Shown here piece by piece: positions 18,819-27,748 of a stretch of 64,000 nt of DNA. Made by a program: the position numbers and the translations under genes. The stretch's first letter is position 1. Every line of letters begins with the position of its first letter. This DNA comes from JAXMHN01 sp964578605 (GTDB lineage: Bacteria; Verrucomicrobiota; Verrucomicrobiia; Limisphaerales; SIBE01): NCBI GenBank assembly GCA_964578605.1, contig CAZODO010000011.1:1-64000 (forward strand), written 5' to 3'. The notes beneath the pieces were generated by a model. That model was not told the DNA's origin and made no database searches. It saw only the letters and a list, made by a program, of their open reading frames with translations.

Positions 18819-21800
18819 ACGCCTACTCTTTCGTTTCCAGGGCGCTGCCTTGGGTGCGCTGGCCCGGCTTGGTTGGCGCGCTACTCGCGCTCGGTTCCAC
18901 AGCCGGGCCCGGCTTCGCCCAGAGTGTGGAAGCAGCCCTCGAGCGCCCGGGCCTCGCGATCGGCGGCAGCGACGCCTTAGAATTGGCAATCATCGTGCGG
19001 CGGAACCCACCCCGGATCGTCACCCATCCCGCCAGCCAGAGGGTCACCGTGGGCGATACGGTGGTGTTTACGGTCGAAGCTACCGGCGATCCCACGCTCA
19101 CCTATCAATGGCGCTTCAATGAGCAGGCGATCCCCAGGCAAATCGGCGCCACGCTCAGGCTCACGGACGTTCAAGTGAACCAATCTGGCATGTACGACGT
19201 CGTTGTTACCAATCCCTACGGCTCAGCCCGAAGCAACCCGGCGCAACTGACCGTTGTGGCCGTGGAAATGGATTTCGGAGACGCACCCGACCCTGCCTTT
19301 CCAACCGTTCTTAAGAGCGACGGCGCGCGCTGCCGCCTGATCAAAGGCTTCTGGCTAGGCCGAGATGCCGATGCCGAAGTGGATGGTCAGCCCAAACCCG
19401 ATGCGTCCGGAGACGGCGCCGACGACGACGGCGTGACCTTTCTCTCGGACCTGATCCCGGGTCAAACCGTCAAGCTGAACGTTTTCCTGACCGATGCAGC
19501 CGGCGCGGCGGGGCGGTTGGACGCCTGGATGGACTTCAACGCCAACGGTTCCTGGGCGAATGTCGGCGAGAAGATCTTCGATAGGCAAACGCTGGTTCCC
19601 GGCGATAATGCGCTCTCTTTTGACATTCCCGCTACGGCGGTTCCCGGCCAGACCTTCGCGCGTTTCCGCCTGAGTCGCGAAGGCGGGTACGGCTTCATTG
19701 GTTATAACAGCGACGGCGGTGAGGTGGAGGACTACGCCCTGGTGATTGGGAGATCTGCCGAGTTCGATTTCGGCGACGCGCCCGACGGGCCTTATCCGAC
19801 CACGCTCAAGAGCGACGGCGCGCGCCACCTGGTTCGCTCCGATATCTTCATGGGGAGCCGCATCGACGCCGAGGTGGACGGGCAACCCAGCTCCGACGCC
19901 CTGGGCGACGACGGCCCGGCCGGCGCGCCCGACGATGAGGATGGCGTGGTGCTAGTCGGGACCATGGTCGCTGGCGCCCCAGCGGTCGTGCAGGTCACGG
20001 TTTCGGTGGCCGGGCGTTTGGACGCCTGGATCGATTTCAACGCGAACGGTTCCTGGGCCGACAAGGGGGAGCGCATCTTCACGGGGCAGGCGGTCAACCC
20101 GGGCGCCAACGCCCTCACGTTCGATGTCCCGCCCGACGCGAAGATTGTCGGAACGTTCGCCCGCTTTCGATATAGCCGCTCGGGGGTGGAGAGTTTTGTT
20201 GGCGAAGCCAAGGATGGCGAAGTGGAGGACTACCGGATCACGGTCGCTGAGGCGAGGTTCGACTTCGGCGACGCGCCCGAGGCCCCCTATCCGACCACGC
20301 TCAGGAACGACGGCGCGCGGCACCTGGTCAATCCGGACTTTTTCATGGGCGCGCGCATCGACGCCGAAAGTGATGGCCAGCCCAGCGCCGATGCCTTGGG
20401 CGATGACGGTCCGCCAGGCACGCCCGACGATGAGGACGGGGTCGTTTTCCTGGACGCGCTTAAACCCGGCACCCTGGTCCAAGTGCAGGTCACGGTGTCC
20501 ACCTCGGGCCGCCTGGACGCCTGGGTCGACTTCAACGCGAACGGTTCCTGGGCGGACGAAGGCGAACGGATCTTTTCAGGCGAACCGGTCAGCGGAGGCG
20601 CGAACACCCTCAAATTCGACGTCCCGCCGGGCGCCAAACAAACCGAGACCTACGCGCGGTTTCGCTACAGCCGGGGTGGCGTGAAGAACTTTGACGGACC
20701 GGCCGCCGACGGCGAAGTGGAGGACTACAAGGTCACCATCGAAGGCGAACCTTTCGATTTCGGTGACGCCCCCCAACTGCAATCCGACGTCGCGGCGGGA
20801 GGATACCCGACGACACTCTCGCGCAACGGCGCCCGCCACCGGATCAACCCGGATTTCCGGCTGGGCAAACTGATCGATCCGGAGCCGGACGGCCAACCCA
20901 GCGCCGATGCCTTGGGCGATGACGGTTCGCCAGGCACCCCTGACGACGAGGATGGGGTGGTCTTTCTCACGCCTGTCAACGCCGGTTCCCCTGTCACGAT
21001 CGAAGTCATCGCATCCACCAGCGGCCGCCTGGACGCTTGGGTTGACTTCAACGCCAATGGTTCCTGGGCCGACGCCGGGGAGCGCATTTTCACGGGGCAG
21101 GCCGTTTCGGGCGGGGTGAACAACCTCTCGTTCACCGTCCCCGCCGGCGCCAAGCAGGGCGACACCTTCGCTCGTTTTCGCTATAGCCGGGGAGGCGTCC
21201 AGAGTTTCGACGGCCCCGCCACCGATGGCGAAGTGGAGGATTACAGGTTAACGATCGGCAGCGTGCTGCTCGATTTCGGCGACGCGCCCCAGTTGCAGTC
21301 CGATCTGCTGGCCGGCGGCTATCCAACCACCCTCTCCCGCAATGGCGCCCGGCACGGGATCAGCCCCAACTACCATCTCGGCAAGCTTATCGATGGCGAA
21401 CCAGACGGCCAACCGGACCCAGCCGCTTTGGGTGACGACGGCGCGGTCGCCGCTTCCGATGACGAGGATGGTGTCCGGTTCCTCACGCCGCTGGTCGCGG
21501 GTTCGAGCGCGCAAGTGGAAGTGACGGCTTCCACCAGCGGGCGCCTCGATGCCTGGGTTGATTTCAGCGCCAATGGAAGTTGGGCGGACGCGGCGGAGCG
21601 GATCTTTACTGCGCAACCCCTCTCTGGGGGCGCCAACGTTCTCACCTTCAACGTCCCCGCGAGCGCCAAAGCGGGCGTGACCTTCGCCCGTTTCCGGTTC
21701 AGCCGCGAGGGCAACCTCGATTTCACGGGCGCATCGCCGATCGGCGAAGTGGAGGATTACCGCGTGGAAGTGCGCCCGGGCGAGAACTGCAACCTGAATT

Positions 21801-23752
21801 GCCGGGGCACCGACTTCTGGCTGACCTTCCCGGGCAACTATGCCCCTGACCCGGCCAACCCCGTGAAACTCACCCTTTGCGCGATGGGCGATCCAGGCAC
21901 GCAGGTCAAGGTCGAGATTCTGGGATTGGGGTTTGTCCAAACCGTGAATATCCCGGCGGTCGGCGCCATTTTGATCGACCTGCCCAAGGCCGCGGATCTC
22001 GGCGATTCAAACGACACCATCGAGAAGAAAGGCATCCACGTGACCGCGACCGAGCCGGTCGGCATTTACGGCCTGAGCAAGGTCACCTTCACCAGCGACG
22101 GTTATCTTGCCGTGCACACGGAAGCGATCGGGACGGAATACATCATTGGCAGCTACGAAAACGTCCATGCGGCGGTTCCGGAGTTGAACGGAACACAATT
22201 CGCCATCGTGGGCACCCAGAACGACACCACCGTGTCCATTGTGCCCTCCGTCGTGACGCTTGGCCATGATTCCGGTTTTCCGTTCACGATCAAACTACAG
22301 CAAGGCGAGACCTACCAACTGCGCAATACCGAAGGGGCGCCCCAGGATCTGACGGGCACGATCATCCTGTCGGACAAGCCGATCTCCGTTTTCGGAGGCC
22401 ACATGTGTGCCAATGTCCGGTCGCCTAACCCGGCTTTCGGCGATTACTTGGTGGAGCACCTCATCCCCGTGATCCGATGGGGCGTGGATTACATGGCCTT
22501 CCCGCTGGCCACACGCACGGGCGATACCTATCGCGTGCTGGCGGCGTTTGACGGCACGCTCATCTTCGTCAATGGCGTCAATGTCGCCACCCTGAACCGC
22601 GGCGAGTTTTACGAAACCGCGCGCGCGTTTCCGATCCGCATCCTCTCAAGCCGCCCCGTCCAGGTGTTCCAATACGCGAACAGTTCCGACTTCGACCTCG
22701 TGGCGAATGCGGATCCTTTCATGCTGCAGGTGCCGCACAAATCGCTTTATACCACCCAGAACCGGTTTTGCGTCCCCAGCGGTTTCACGAGCAGCTACGT
22801 CAATGTGATCGCTCCCGGCGCCCTCGCGCTTGCCGGCCTCGTCACGCTGGATGGGGCGGCCATTCCTGCAGCGTCGTTTACGGCCATCGCGGCCAGCGGT
22901 TACTCCGGCGCGAGCGTCTTCGTGACGCCCGGCGTCCATACCGTTTTGGCGCCGCAACCGGTCGGCGTGACGCTTTATGGCTGGTCGCTGTATGAATCGT
23001 ATGGCTGGCCGGTGTGCTTCTTCTTTGGCGACACCACACCGCCCGTCCTGAACTGCCCGGATCCCATCACCATCGACCTGGGCAGGATCCTGGGCACCAC
23101 TGGGGCGGTTCCGTGCCAGGCGGTCGTGCCCGACATCCGCGAGAGAGTCACGTTCACCGACAATTGCCCGCGCTCGCCCAATATAGCCTCCGCGCCGAAC
23201 GCCTGGATTGTGGAACAGGAACCGCCGCCCGGCACCCTCGTGGATCCGGGCGAATACGAGATCACTTGTTACGTCATGGACGGCCGAGGCAACGTGGGAA
23301 GCTGTGTCACGAAATTGACCGTCATTGCGGGTCCCTCCGACCCGAACGCCAAACCGGTCTTGCATTGTCCGGGCAACATGACGGTGGCCTGCACCAGCGC
23401 CGCCGGTGCCGTAGTGGAATTCACGTCGTTCGCCACCATCGATTGCAAACGGGTGCCTCTCGAATGCAAGCCGCCGTCCGGATCGGTCTTCCCTGTCGGA
23501 ACGACCACCGTCAACTGCGTGCTCGTGAATGGCGCCGAACCGGTCACCTGCAGTTTCACGGTTACCGTGACGTGCACCCCGACAATTTCGGTCACCTTGA
23601 ACCGGGACCGCCTGACCCTGACTTGGGCGGGCGACGCCGTCCTCCAGCAGTCGGCCTCTATCATGGGGCCATGGGAGGATGTGCCCGCTGAAAATCGCTT
23701 CGAAACCGGCACGACGGCAGACCGGCAGAGGTTCTATCGCCTGCGCCCGTAG
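18815..23752 (+). CDS. Secreted Ig / GEVEDY-repeat / IgGFc-binding-like / HYR protein
   Basis: 1,645 residues. The N-terminus (Arg-containing start, hydrophobic LVGALLALGS, then FAQS) looks like a signal peptide. Domains in order: Ig I-set-like domain (~70-148, with the W...Y pattern around YQWRF and SGMYDV); five tandem repeats of ~160 residues (~151-987), each opening with FGDAP and closing with GEVEDY, with acidic DDEDGV clusters suggesting calcium binding; an IgGFc-binding-like region (~989-1405, starting near GTDFWLTFPGNY); two HYR-like domains (~1407-1505 and ~1509-1587); and a short C-terminal module ending FYRLRP, typical of secreted Verrucomicrobial proteins. The start overlaps the giant gene's stop (ATGA), so the two are probably translationally coupled. 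A likely role is a surface or matrix partner of the giant protein. The ligand is unknown. Confidence 0.88.
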   Translation: MNAYSFVSRALPWVRWPGLVGALLALGSTAGPGFAQSVEAALERPGLAIGGSDALELAIIVRRNPPRIVTHPASQRVTVGDTVVFTVEATGDPTLTYQWRFNEQAIPRQIGATLRLTDVQVNQSGMYDVVVTNPYGSARSNPAQLTVVAVEMDFGDAPDPAFPTVLKSDGARCRLIKGFWLGRDADAEVDGQPKPDASGDGADDDGVTFLSDLIPGQTVKLNVFLTDAAGAAGRLDAWMDFNANGSWANVGEKIFDRQTLVPGDNALSFDIPATAVPGQTFARFRLSREGGYGFIGYNSDGGEVEDYALVIGRSAEFDFGDAPDGPYPTTLKSDGARHLVRSDIFMGSRIDAEVDGQPSSDALGDDGPAGAPDDEDGVVLVGTMVAGAPAVVQVTVSVAGRLDAWIDFNANGSWADKGERIFTGQAVNPGANALTFDVPPDAKIVGTFARFRYSRSGVESFVGEAKDGEVEDYRITVAEARFDFGDAPEAPYPTTLRNDGARHLVNPDFFMGARIDAESDGQPSADALGDDGPPGTPDDEDGVVFLDALKPGTLVQVQVTVSTSGRLDAWVDFNANGSWADEGERIFSGEPVSGGANTLKFDVPPGAKQTETYARFRYSRGGVKNFDGPAADGEVEDYKVTIEGEPFDFGDAPQLQSDVAAGGYPTTLSRNGARHRINPDFRLGKLIDPEPDGQPSADALGDDGSPGTPDDEDGVVFLTPVNAGSPVTIEVIASTSGRLDAWVDFNANGSWADAGERIFTGQAVSGGVNNLSFTVPAGAKQGDTFARFRYSRGGVQSFDGPATDGEVEDYRLTIGSVLLDFGDAPQLQSDLLAGGYPTTLSRNGARHGISPNYHLGKLIDGEPDGQPDPAALGDDGAVAASDDEDGVRFLTPLVAGSSAQVEVTASTSGRLDAWVDFSANGSWADAAERIFTAQPLSGGANVLTFNVPASAKAGVTFARFRFSREGNLDFTGASPIGEVEDYRVEVRPGENCNLNCRGTDFWLTFPGNYAPDPANPVKLTLCAMGDPGTQVKVEILGLGFVQTVNIPAVGAILIDLPKAADLGDSNDTIEKKGIHVTATEPVGIYGLSKVTFTSDGYLAVHTEAIGTEYIIGSYENVHAAVPELNGTQFAIVGTQNDTTVSIVPSVVTLGHDSGFPFTIKLQQGETYQLRNTEGAPQDLTGTIILSDKPISVFGGHMCANVRSPNPAFGDYLVEHLIPVIRWGVDYMAFPLATRTGDTYRVLAAFDGTLIFVNGVNVATLNRGEFYETARAFPIRILSSRPVQVFQYANSSDFDLVANADPFMLQVPHKSLYTTQNRFCVPSGFTSSYVNVIAPGALALAGLVTLDGAAIPAASFTAIAASGYSGASVFVTPGVHTVLAPQPVGVTLYGWSLYESYGWPVCFFFGDTTPPVLNCPDPITIDLGRILGTTGAVPCQAVVPDIRERVTFTDNCPRSPNIASAPNAWIVEQEPPPGTLVDPGEYEITCYVMDGRGNVGSCVTKLTVIAGPSDPNAKPVLHCPGNMTVACTSAAGAVVEFTSFATIDCKRVPLECKPPSGSVFPVGTTTVNCVLVNGAEPVTCSFTVTVTCTPTISVTLNRDRLTLTWAGDAVLQQSASIMGPWEDVPAENRFETGTTADRQRFYRLRP

Positions 23753-23846
23753 CTCTGCGCGGGAGGTTGGTCATGCGCTTTGCTTTCGGCCCGCCCAGCC
23801 TCCTCGGGCCTGACGAATCCGTCGTTGAAGCCATCAAGATACGGGG

Positions 23847-23946
23847 TTCACCCGTGGTTCACCCGTAGATCACCCGTAGTTCACCCGTAGTTCACCCGTA
23901 GATGACCCGTTCGGGAACGGGTCATCTACGGGTGATCTACGGGTGA
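23847..23946. repeat. 11-bp repeat array folding into a 32-bp hairpin
   Basis: Left side: units of 11 bp, consensus TTCACCCGTAG (23847-23901). A left arm at 23881-23912 pairs with 23915-23946 across a GG loop; 31 of 32 positions pair. The right arm is the same unit reversed (ATCTACGGGTG). It sits about 100 bases after the stop of the preceding gene. It could act as a transcript end, but there is no T-run. The same unit recurs at 48739-48827. Confidence 0.85.
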
Positions 23947-24148
23947 CGACCGTGTTTAGACCGGGAGGAGTCCGGGTCGCGATCCGTAAAAGCGGCGGCG
24001 GAGGGCGTCTTTTGCACGAAACGGGGGCGATTTCGTGCAGAACCTGCTCAAAGGCGGCGTAGGGAAGGAAATCGCTTCGAGGCATAGGAGCGGGGTTGTC
24101 GTTCTTAAGCGATTGATAAGGTGTGGGTTAGGATTGGAGACACGTCCT

Positions 24149-24165
24149 CTGGCATAGCCGATGCA
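24149..24165 (+). promoter_or_regulatory. Possible sigma-54 (-24/-12) promoter
   Basis: CTGGCATAGCCGATGCA contains GG (24151-24152) and GC (24163-24164) separated by exactly 10 bases, with T before GG and CA after it, as in sigma-54 promoters. It lies 57 bases before the start of the small Pro-rich gene. The rest of the consensus is imperfect (CATAG rather than CACGN, AT rather than TT). The remainder of the 23753-24221 gap, apart from the 11-bp array, shows nothing I recognise. Confidence 0.35.
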
Positions 24166-24221
24166 TGAGGGATGGCCACGGCTGTTCACAACCATTCAAT
24201 CGAACGGCCGAAAGAGAACTT

Positions 24222-24410
24222 ATGAATACTGTGGATCCGTCCGCAAATCCGAACCCGACCCCAACCCCGACGCCGGCCTCTGTCCCTGCGCCTCAGGCTC
24301 CGACGCCTGTCACGGCTTCTCCTTCTGCATGTGGCTGCAGCCAACAGACTTCCGCAAAACCCGCAGGTCAGCCTGGCGCTCCGAAGAAGAACCGCAACCG
24401 CAAGCATTAG
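24222..24410 (+). CDS. Small Pro/Thr/Ala-rich Cys-containing hypothetical protein
   Basis: 62 residues: a Pro-rich stretch (NPNPTPTPTP...), a central ACGCSQQ with two cysteines two residues apart, and a basic tail (KKNRNRKH). No membrane segment or signal peptide is seen. An AAAGAGAA stretch a few bases upstream may serve as ribosome binding site. It precedes the exosortase/polysaccharide cluster and follows a possible sigma-54 promoter. I do not recognise a family. The low-complexity composition means it could be a chance open frame; a longer frame beginning upstream at 24165 reads through the same sequence. Confidence 0.4.
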   Translation: MNTVDPSANPNPTPTPTPASVPAPQAPTPVTASPSACGCSQQTSAKPAGQPGAPKKNRNRKH

Positions 24411-24433
24411 GCTGATCGGTTTTTGATTCAAAC

Positions 24434-24525
24434 GCCCTCTCTCGCCAAGGCCTGAGAGGGCAAATCTGGCGCGCCCTTCCAGGGCGAATTGGGCTTGGGA
24501 CGGGTGTTCGGGGGCGTTGCCCCCG
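24434..24525. repeat. Two strong hairpins between the small gene and the glycosyltransferase
   Basis: GCCCTCTC (24434-24441) pairs with GAGAGGGC (24454-24461). CGGGGG (24509-24514) pairs with CCCCCG (24520-24525) over a 5-base loop. The first lies 24 bases after the stop of the small gene and could end its transcript, but no T-run follows. Both look like dispersed palindromic elements. Confidence 0.5.
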
Positions 24526-24604
24526 GTAGCGCTGAAAAATTGCGTGCGTCTTTGGTGGGTTTCGGCATTATCTGCGGGCTAGGAAGGGGCAGAAGGAAAA
24601 TCGC

Positions 24605-25786
24605 TTGCGGAAAGCATCGATACTCATCCTGGTCGAGAACCTGCCTGTGCCGCTGGACCGGCGCGTGTGGCAGGAGGCGTTGGCTTTGCGCGATGCCGGA
24701 TACCAAGTGACGGTCATTTGCCCCCAAATGCACGGGCAAGTAACTGCGGAAGAGGTGCTTGAGGGTATCCAGATCTACCGGCATCCCCTGAGCACGGAGG
24801 CAAAAGGGTTCTGGGGCTTCTTCCTCGAATACGCTTCGGCGCTCTGGGGTGAAACGCGGCTGGGCTGGAAGGCTTGGTGGCGGCACCGGTTCAAGGTCAT
24901 CCATATCTGTAATCCCCCGGATTTGCTCTTTTTAGCGGCATTACCCTTCAAGCTGCTTGGGGTTCGGGTCATTTATGATGTGCACGATCTTTGGCCGGAG
25001 ATGTTCGAGGCCAAGTTCAGCAAGCGCGGAGTTTTCTATTGGGCGGTGCGTGTGGCTGAGCGGCTCACTTACGCGACGGCCAACGTGGTATTGGTGACGA
25101 ATCAGACCGGCCACGCGGTCGCAGTGGGGCGCGGAGGCAAACGACCTGAGCGGGTCTTCCTGGTGCGAACGGCGCCGAAGATCCCGCCGGGCAATTACCC
25201 TCCTGATCCGAGCTTGAAGAGGGGGCGGCAATATCTGATTGGCTACGTTGGGGTCATGGGCAGTGCGGATGGGGTGCATCATCTTATCGAAGCGGCCGAT
25301 CATCTGGTTAACAAGCTGGGAAGGCGAGACTTGCAGTTTCTGCTGATGGGGACCGGTCCGGAATACGAAGGGCTGGTGGCATTGCGGGATTCCCTTGGAT
25401 TGCAGGAGTTTGTCGATATGCCCGGCTGGACGCAAGGGGCGGCCCTTTTCCGGGCGTTGCAGACGATTGATTTAGGGGTTTCCTGCGACCCAAAGAACGC
25501 TTACAACGACGCCTGCACCATGAACAAAGTGTTGGAATACATGGCCTTCGGCAAACCCCAGGTGCTTTTTGACCTGGTGGAAAGCCGCGCTTCTTCCGGG
25601 CGCGCCGGATGGTATGTGCGCGAAAGCTCGTCGGTGAAACTCGCGGAAGCCATGGCTCAGCTGATCGATCGGCCGGAAGTGCGGCGGCGAATGGGTGAAA
25701 TTGGGGCGGAACGGTTCCGGAAGCTGGTGGATTGGAGGCAGTCGGTTGAGCAGCTTGAACAAGCCTACGCGTTGGCTGTCAGATGA
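24605..25786 (+). CDS. Family 4-type glycosyltransferase (exopolysaccharide)
   Basis: 393 residues with the two-Rossmann (GT-B) layout of family 4 glycosyltransferases. The N-terminal part has LVENLPVPLDRRVWQEALAL and VYDVHDLWPE-like (VIYDVHDLWPEMFEAKF region) acceptor-domain motifs seen in WbuB-type enzymes. The C-terminal half has YVGVMGSADGVHHLIEA and LLMGTGPEYEGL, the nucleotide-sugar side, and a conserved EYMAFGKPQV acidic motif. It should transfer a sugar from a nucleotide donor to a lipid-linked acceptor on the cytoplasmic side. The start is TTG at 24605, with AAGGAAAA upstream; no ATG or GTG gives a better N-terminus. It leads the exosortase cluster. The exact sugar is not predictable. 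Confidence 0.88.
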   Translation: MRKASILILVENLPVPLDRRVWQEALALRDAGYQVTVICPQMHGQVTAEEVLEGIQIYRHPLSTEAKGFWGFFLEYASALWGETRLGWKAWWRHRFKVIHICNPPDLLFLAALPFKLLGVRVIYDVHDLWPEMFEAKFSKRGVFYWAVRVAERLTYATANVVLVTNQTGHAVAVGRGGKRPERVFLVRTAPKIPPGNYPPDPSLKRGRQYLIGYVGVMGSADGVHHLIEAADHLVNKLGRRDLQFLLMGTGPEYEGLVALRDSLGLQEFVDMPGWTQGAALFRALQTIDLGVSCDPKNAYNDACTMNKVLEYMAFGKPQVLFDLVESRASSGRAGWYVRESSSVKLAEAMAQLIDRPEVRRRMGEIGAERFRKLVDWRQSVEQLEQAYALAVR

Positions 25787-25867
25787 TGCGTCTTCTGAAT
25801 TTGCTGGCACCCAAAGCGAAACGGGATAATCTGGCAACCTCCGAGACTATGAGATGAATGGAACGGC

Positions 25868-26797
25868 ATGAGCGCAGGGGAACTGGCGGAACCACAAGAG
25901 AAGCAGAGCCTGGCGCAGGAGTTGGCGTGGTACTGGAAACAGTGGCCAGCCAAGCCGCTTTGGATTGGCCTGCTTGCCGGGTGGCTGATCCTGTTCCAGT
26001 TCTGGGGCAACTCAACCTTCGGCTATATCGAAACCCCCTCGCTGTTCGGCTGGATGCAATACTGCTATAGCAGTCATCCCGACGACGAACACGGTTATCT
26101 TATCCCTATCGTTGTCCTGGTGTTGTTCTGGTGGAAACGAAAGGAATTGCTGGCGTTGGCGGAGAACGTCTGGTGGCCGGGGCTAGGGCTCGTGATCGTG
26201 GCGCTCCTCCTGCATTTCGCCGGATACAGGGTCCAGCAGACGCGGATCTCGATCATCGCGTTTGTCCTGGGGTTGTTTGGCTTGCTCGGCTTGACCTGGG
26301 GACGGCGGTTCATGATGAGCAGTTTTTTCCCCATGATCCTGTTCGTGTTCTCTATCCCGCTAAGCACCGTGGCGGAATCCTTGACTTACCCCTTGCGCCT
26401 TTTGGTGACGAAGATCTCGTGGTTTATCGGGCATTGGATGCTGGCGATGCCGATCGCCCGGGACGGCTCGCAGATCATTGGGCCGGAAGGAGTTTACGAC
26501 GTCGCGGTCGCGTGCAGCGGAATCCGCAGCCTGACGGCGCTCGGGGCGGTCACTTTGATCTATGCGTTCGTGGGGTTTTCGAGCCCGGTAAAGCGGCTGA
26601 TCATCTTCTTAGCCGCCATTCCCCTGGCCGTGGCCGGGAACGTGGCGCGCGTCACGACGGTGATCATTTTAGGGGATGTGTTTGGCCAGAGTCTGGCGAT
26701 GAAAGTGGAGCAGCATCTGGGGCTAGTGACGTTCGCGGTCGCGCTGGGTTGTCTATTCCTGCTCGGCCGATGGCTTCAAACCAAGCCGCAAACATGA
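25868..26797 (+). CDS. xrt: Exosortase (exosortase/archaeosortase family)
   Basis: 309 residues, multi-pass membrane protein with about eight hydrophobic segments. The cysteine-transpeptidase-like triad of the family is visible: Cys216 in VACSGIRS, Arg261 in GNVARVTT and His283 in VEQHLG; HGYLIP near residue 75 is also typical. Exosortases recognise PEP-CTERM-type C-terminal signals and process or attach proteins at the envelope, usually beside exopolysaccharide genes, as here. The stop overlaps the start of the EpsI-like gene (ATGA). I found no PEP-CTERM protein in the window, so substrates must lie elsewhere. The subtype (XrtA, XrtD and so on) cannot be assigned by eye. Confidence 0.93.
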   Translation: MSAGELAEPQEKQSLAQELAWYWKQWPAKPLWIGLLAGWLILFQFWGNSTFGYIETPSLFGWMQYCYSSHPDDEHGYLIPIVVLVLFWWKRKELLALAENVWWPGLGLVIVALLLHFAGYRVQQTRISIIAFVLGLFGLLGLTWGRRFMMSSFFPMILFVFSIPLSTVAESLTYPLRLLVTKISWFIGHWMLAMPIARDGSQIIGPEGVYDVAVACSGIRSLTALGAVTLIYAFVGFSSPVKRLIIFLAAIPLAVAGNVARVTTVIILGDVFGQSLAMKVEQHLGLVTFAVALGCLFLLGRWLQTKPQT

Positions 26798-27585
26798 ATC
26801 GAAGCCAATGGACTGCATTGGGGGTGGGGCTTGGCCTGATGGGCTTGGCGGCGGTGGTTCTGTCGTCTCTGGGGGCCAGCCATCAACTCGGGAAACCCGG
26901 CCTGCGGGTCGTTGAAGAACCGACCTACCTGACCAATGGGGTCGTGGCCCGGCACCAGAGTGTCAGCCTCCCGGCCGAGGTCCTTGACTACACGTCGGAA
27001 ACGGTGGGAATCACTCCGGTGGAAGTGGATTGGCTGCCCCAGGACACGCTCTTCGGACGACGGGAGTATCATGGCAAGGACGGTTTCCGCGCCCTGGCCA
27101 GCGTCGTCTTGATGGGAACAGACCGGACCAGCATTCATAAGCCGCAGTTTTGCCTGGATGGCCAGGGTTGGCGTATCGACTCGACCGAAACGGTCTCCAT
27201 CCCCATCCAGCGTCCGCACCCGTACGATTTGCAGGTGATGAAACTGACCAGCTCGAAAGTGTTCCAGGATCCTTCCGGTCAGCCTGTCAGGGCCCGCGGC
27301 CTGTATGTGTACTGGTTCGTCGCCGATAACCAATTAACGCCGCATCATGGCGAACGGATGTGGTGGATGGCGCGCGACTTGATCCGGACAGGCGTGCTCC
27401 AGCGTTGGGCGTACGTTTCCTACTTCTCCATCTGCCCGCCCGGGTTGGAAGACGCTTGCTTCGCGCGGATGGCGGATCTGATCGCCGCCTCGGTGCCTGA
27501 ATTTCAACTTGCGGCCGGACCGGTGTCCGCCAGCAGATCCAACTCGGCGGATGCTTCGGGCGGCGAAAGCCCGAAGAGGAACTGA
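26794..27585 (+). CDS. epsI: Exosortase-associated EpsI-family protein
   Basis: 263 residues. There is one N-terminal membrane segment (GVGLGLMGLAAVVLSSLG) and an extracytoplasmic domain with HKPQFCLDGQGW, VMKLTSSKVFQ and YVYWFVADN, as in the EpsI (DUF3485) domain, which is found either fused to exosortases or encoded next to them. Here it is separate and overlaps the exosortase by 4 bases, suggesting coupled translation. It ends in a hydrophilic Ser/Gly-rich tail. Its biochemical role is unknown in the family; association with exosortase and exopolysaccharide export is established by gene context. Confidence 0.87.
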   Translation: MNRSQWTALGVGLGLMGLAAVVLSSLGASHQLGKPGLRVVEEPTYLTNGVVARHQSVSLPAEVLDYTSETVGITPVEVDWLPQDTLFGRREYHGKDGFRALASVVLMGTDRTSIHKPQFCLDGQGWRIDSTETVSIPIQRPHPYDLQVMKLTSSKVFQDPSGQPVRARGLYVYWFVADNQLTPHHGERMWWMARDLIRTGVLQRWAYVSYFSICPPGLEDACFARMADLIAASVPEFQLAAGPVSASRSNSADASGGESPKRN

Positions 27586-27748
27586 ATGATTGCAGAACTC
27601 CTGGCCAAACCGGAGAGACAGTATTTACAGCAGTATTTACGTTTCGTGGCCGCGCGGTCATAGTGGCAGGGCTTACGGGCCTGCGCCAGCCTTCGCTGGA
27701 ACTGAACGGGAACAGGGCGAAGGAATCCAGCGGATGAATTGATTAGGC

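Noticed and set aside
23881..23946. Rho-independent terminator
   Set aside because: The stem is far longer than usual and no T-run follows; a terminating role is possible but not supported by sequence.
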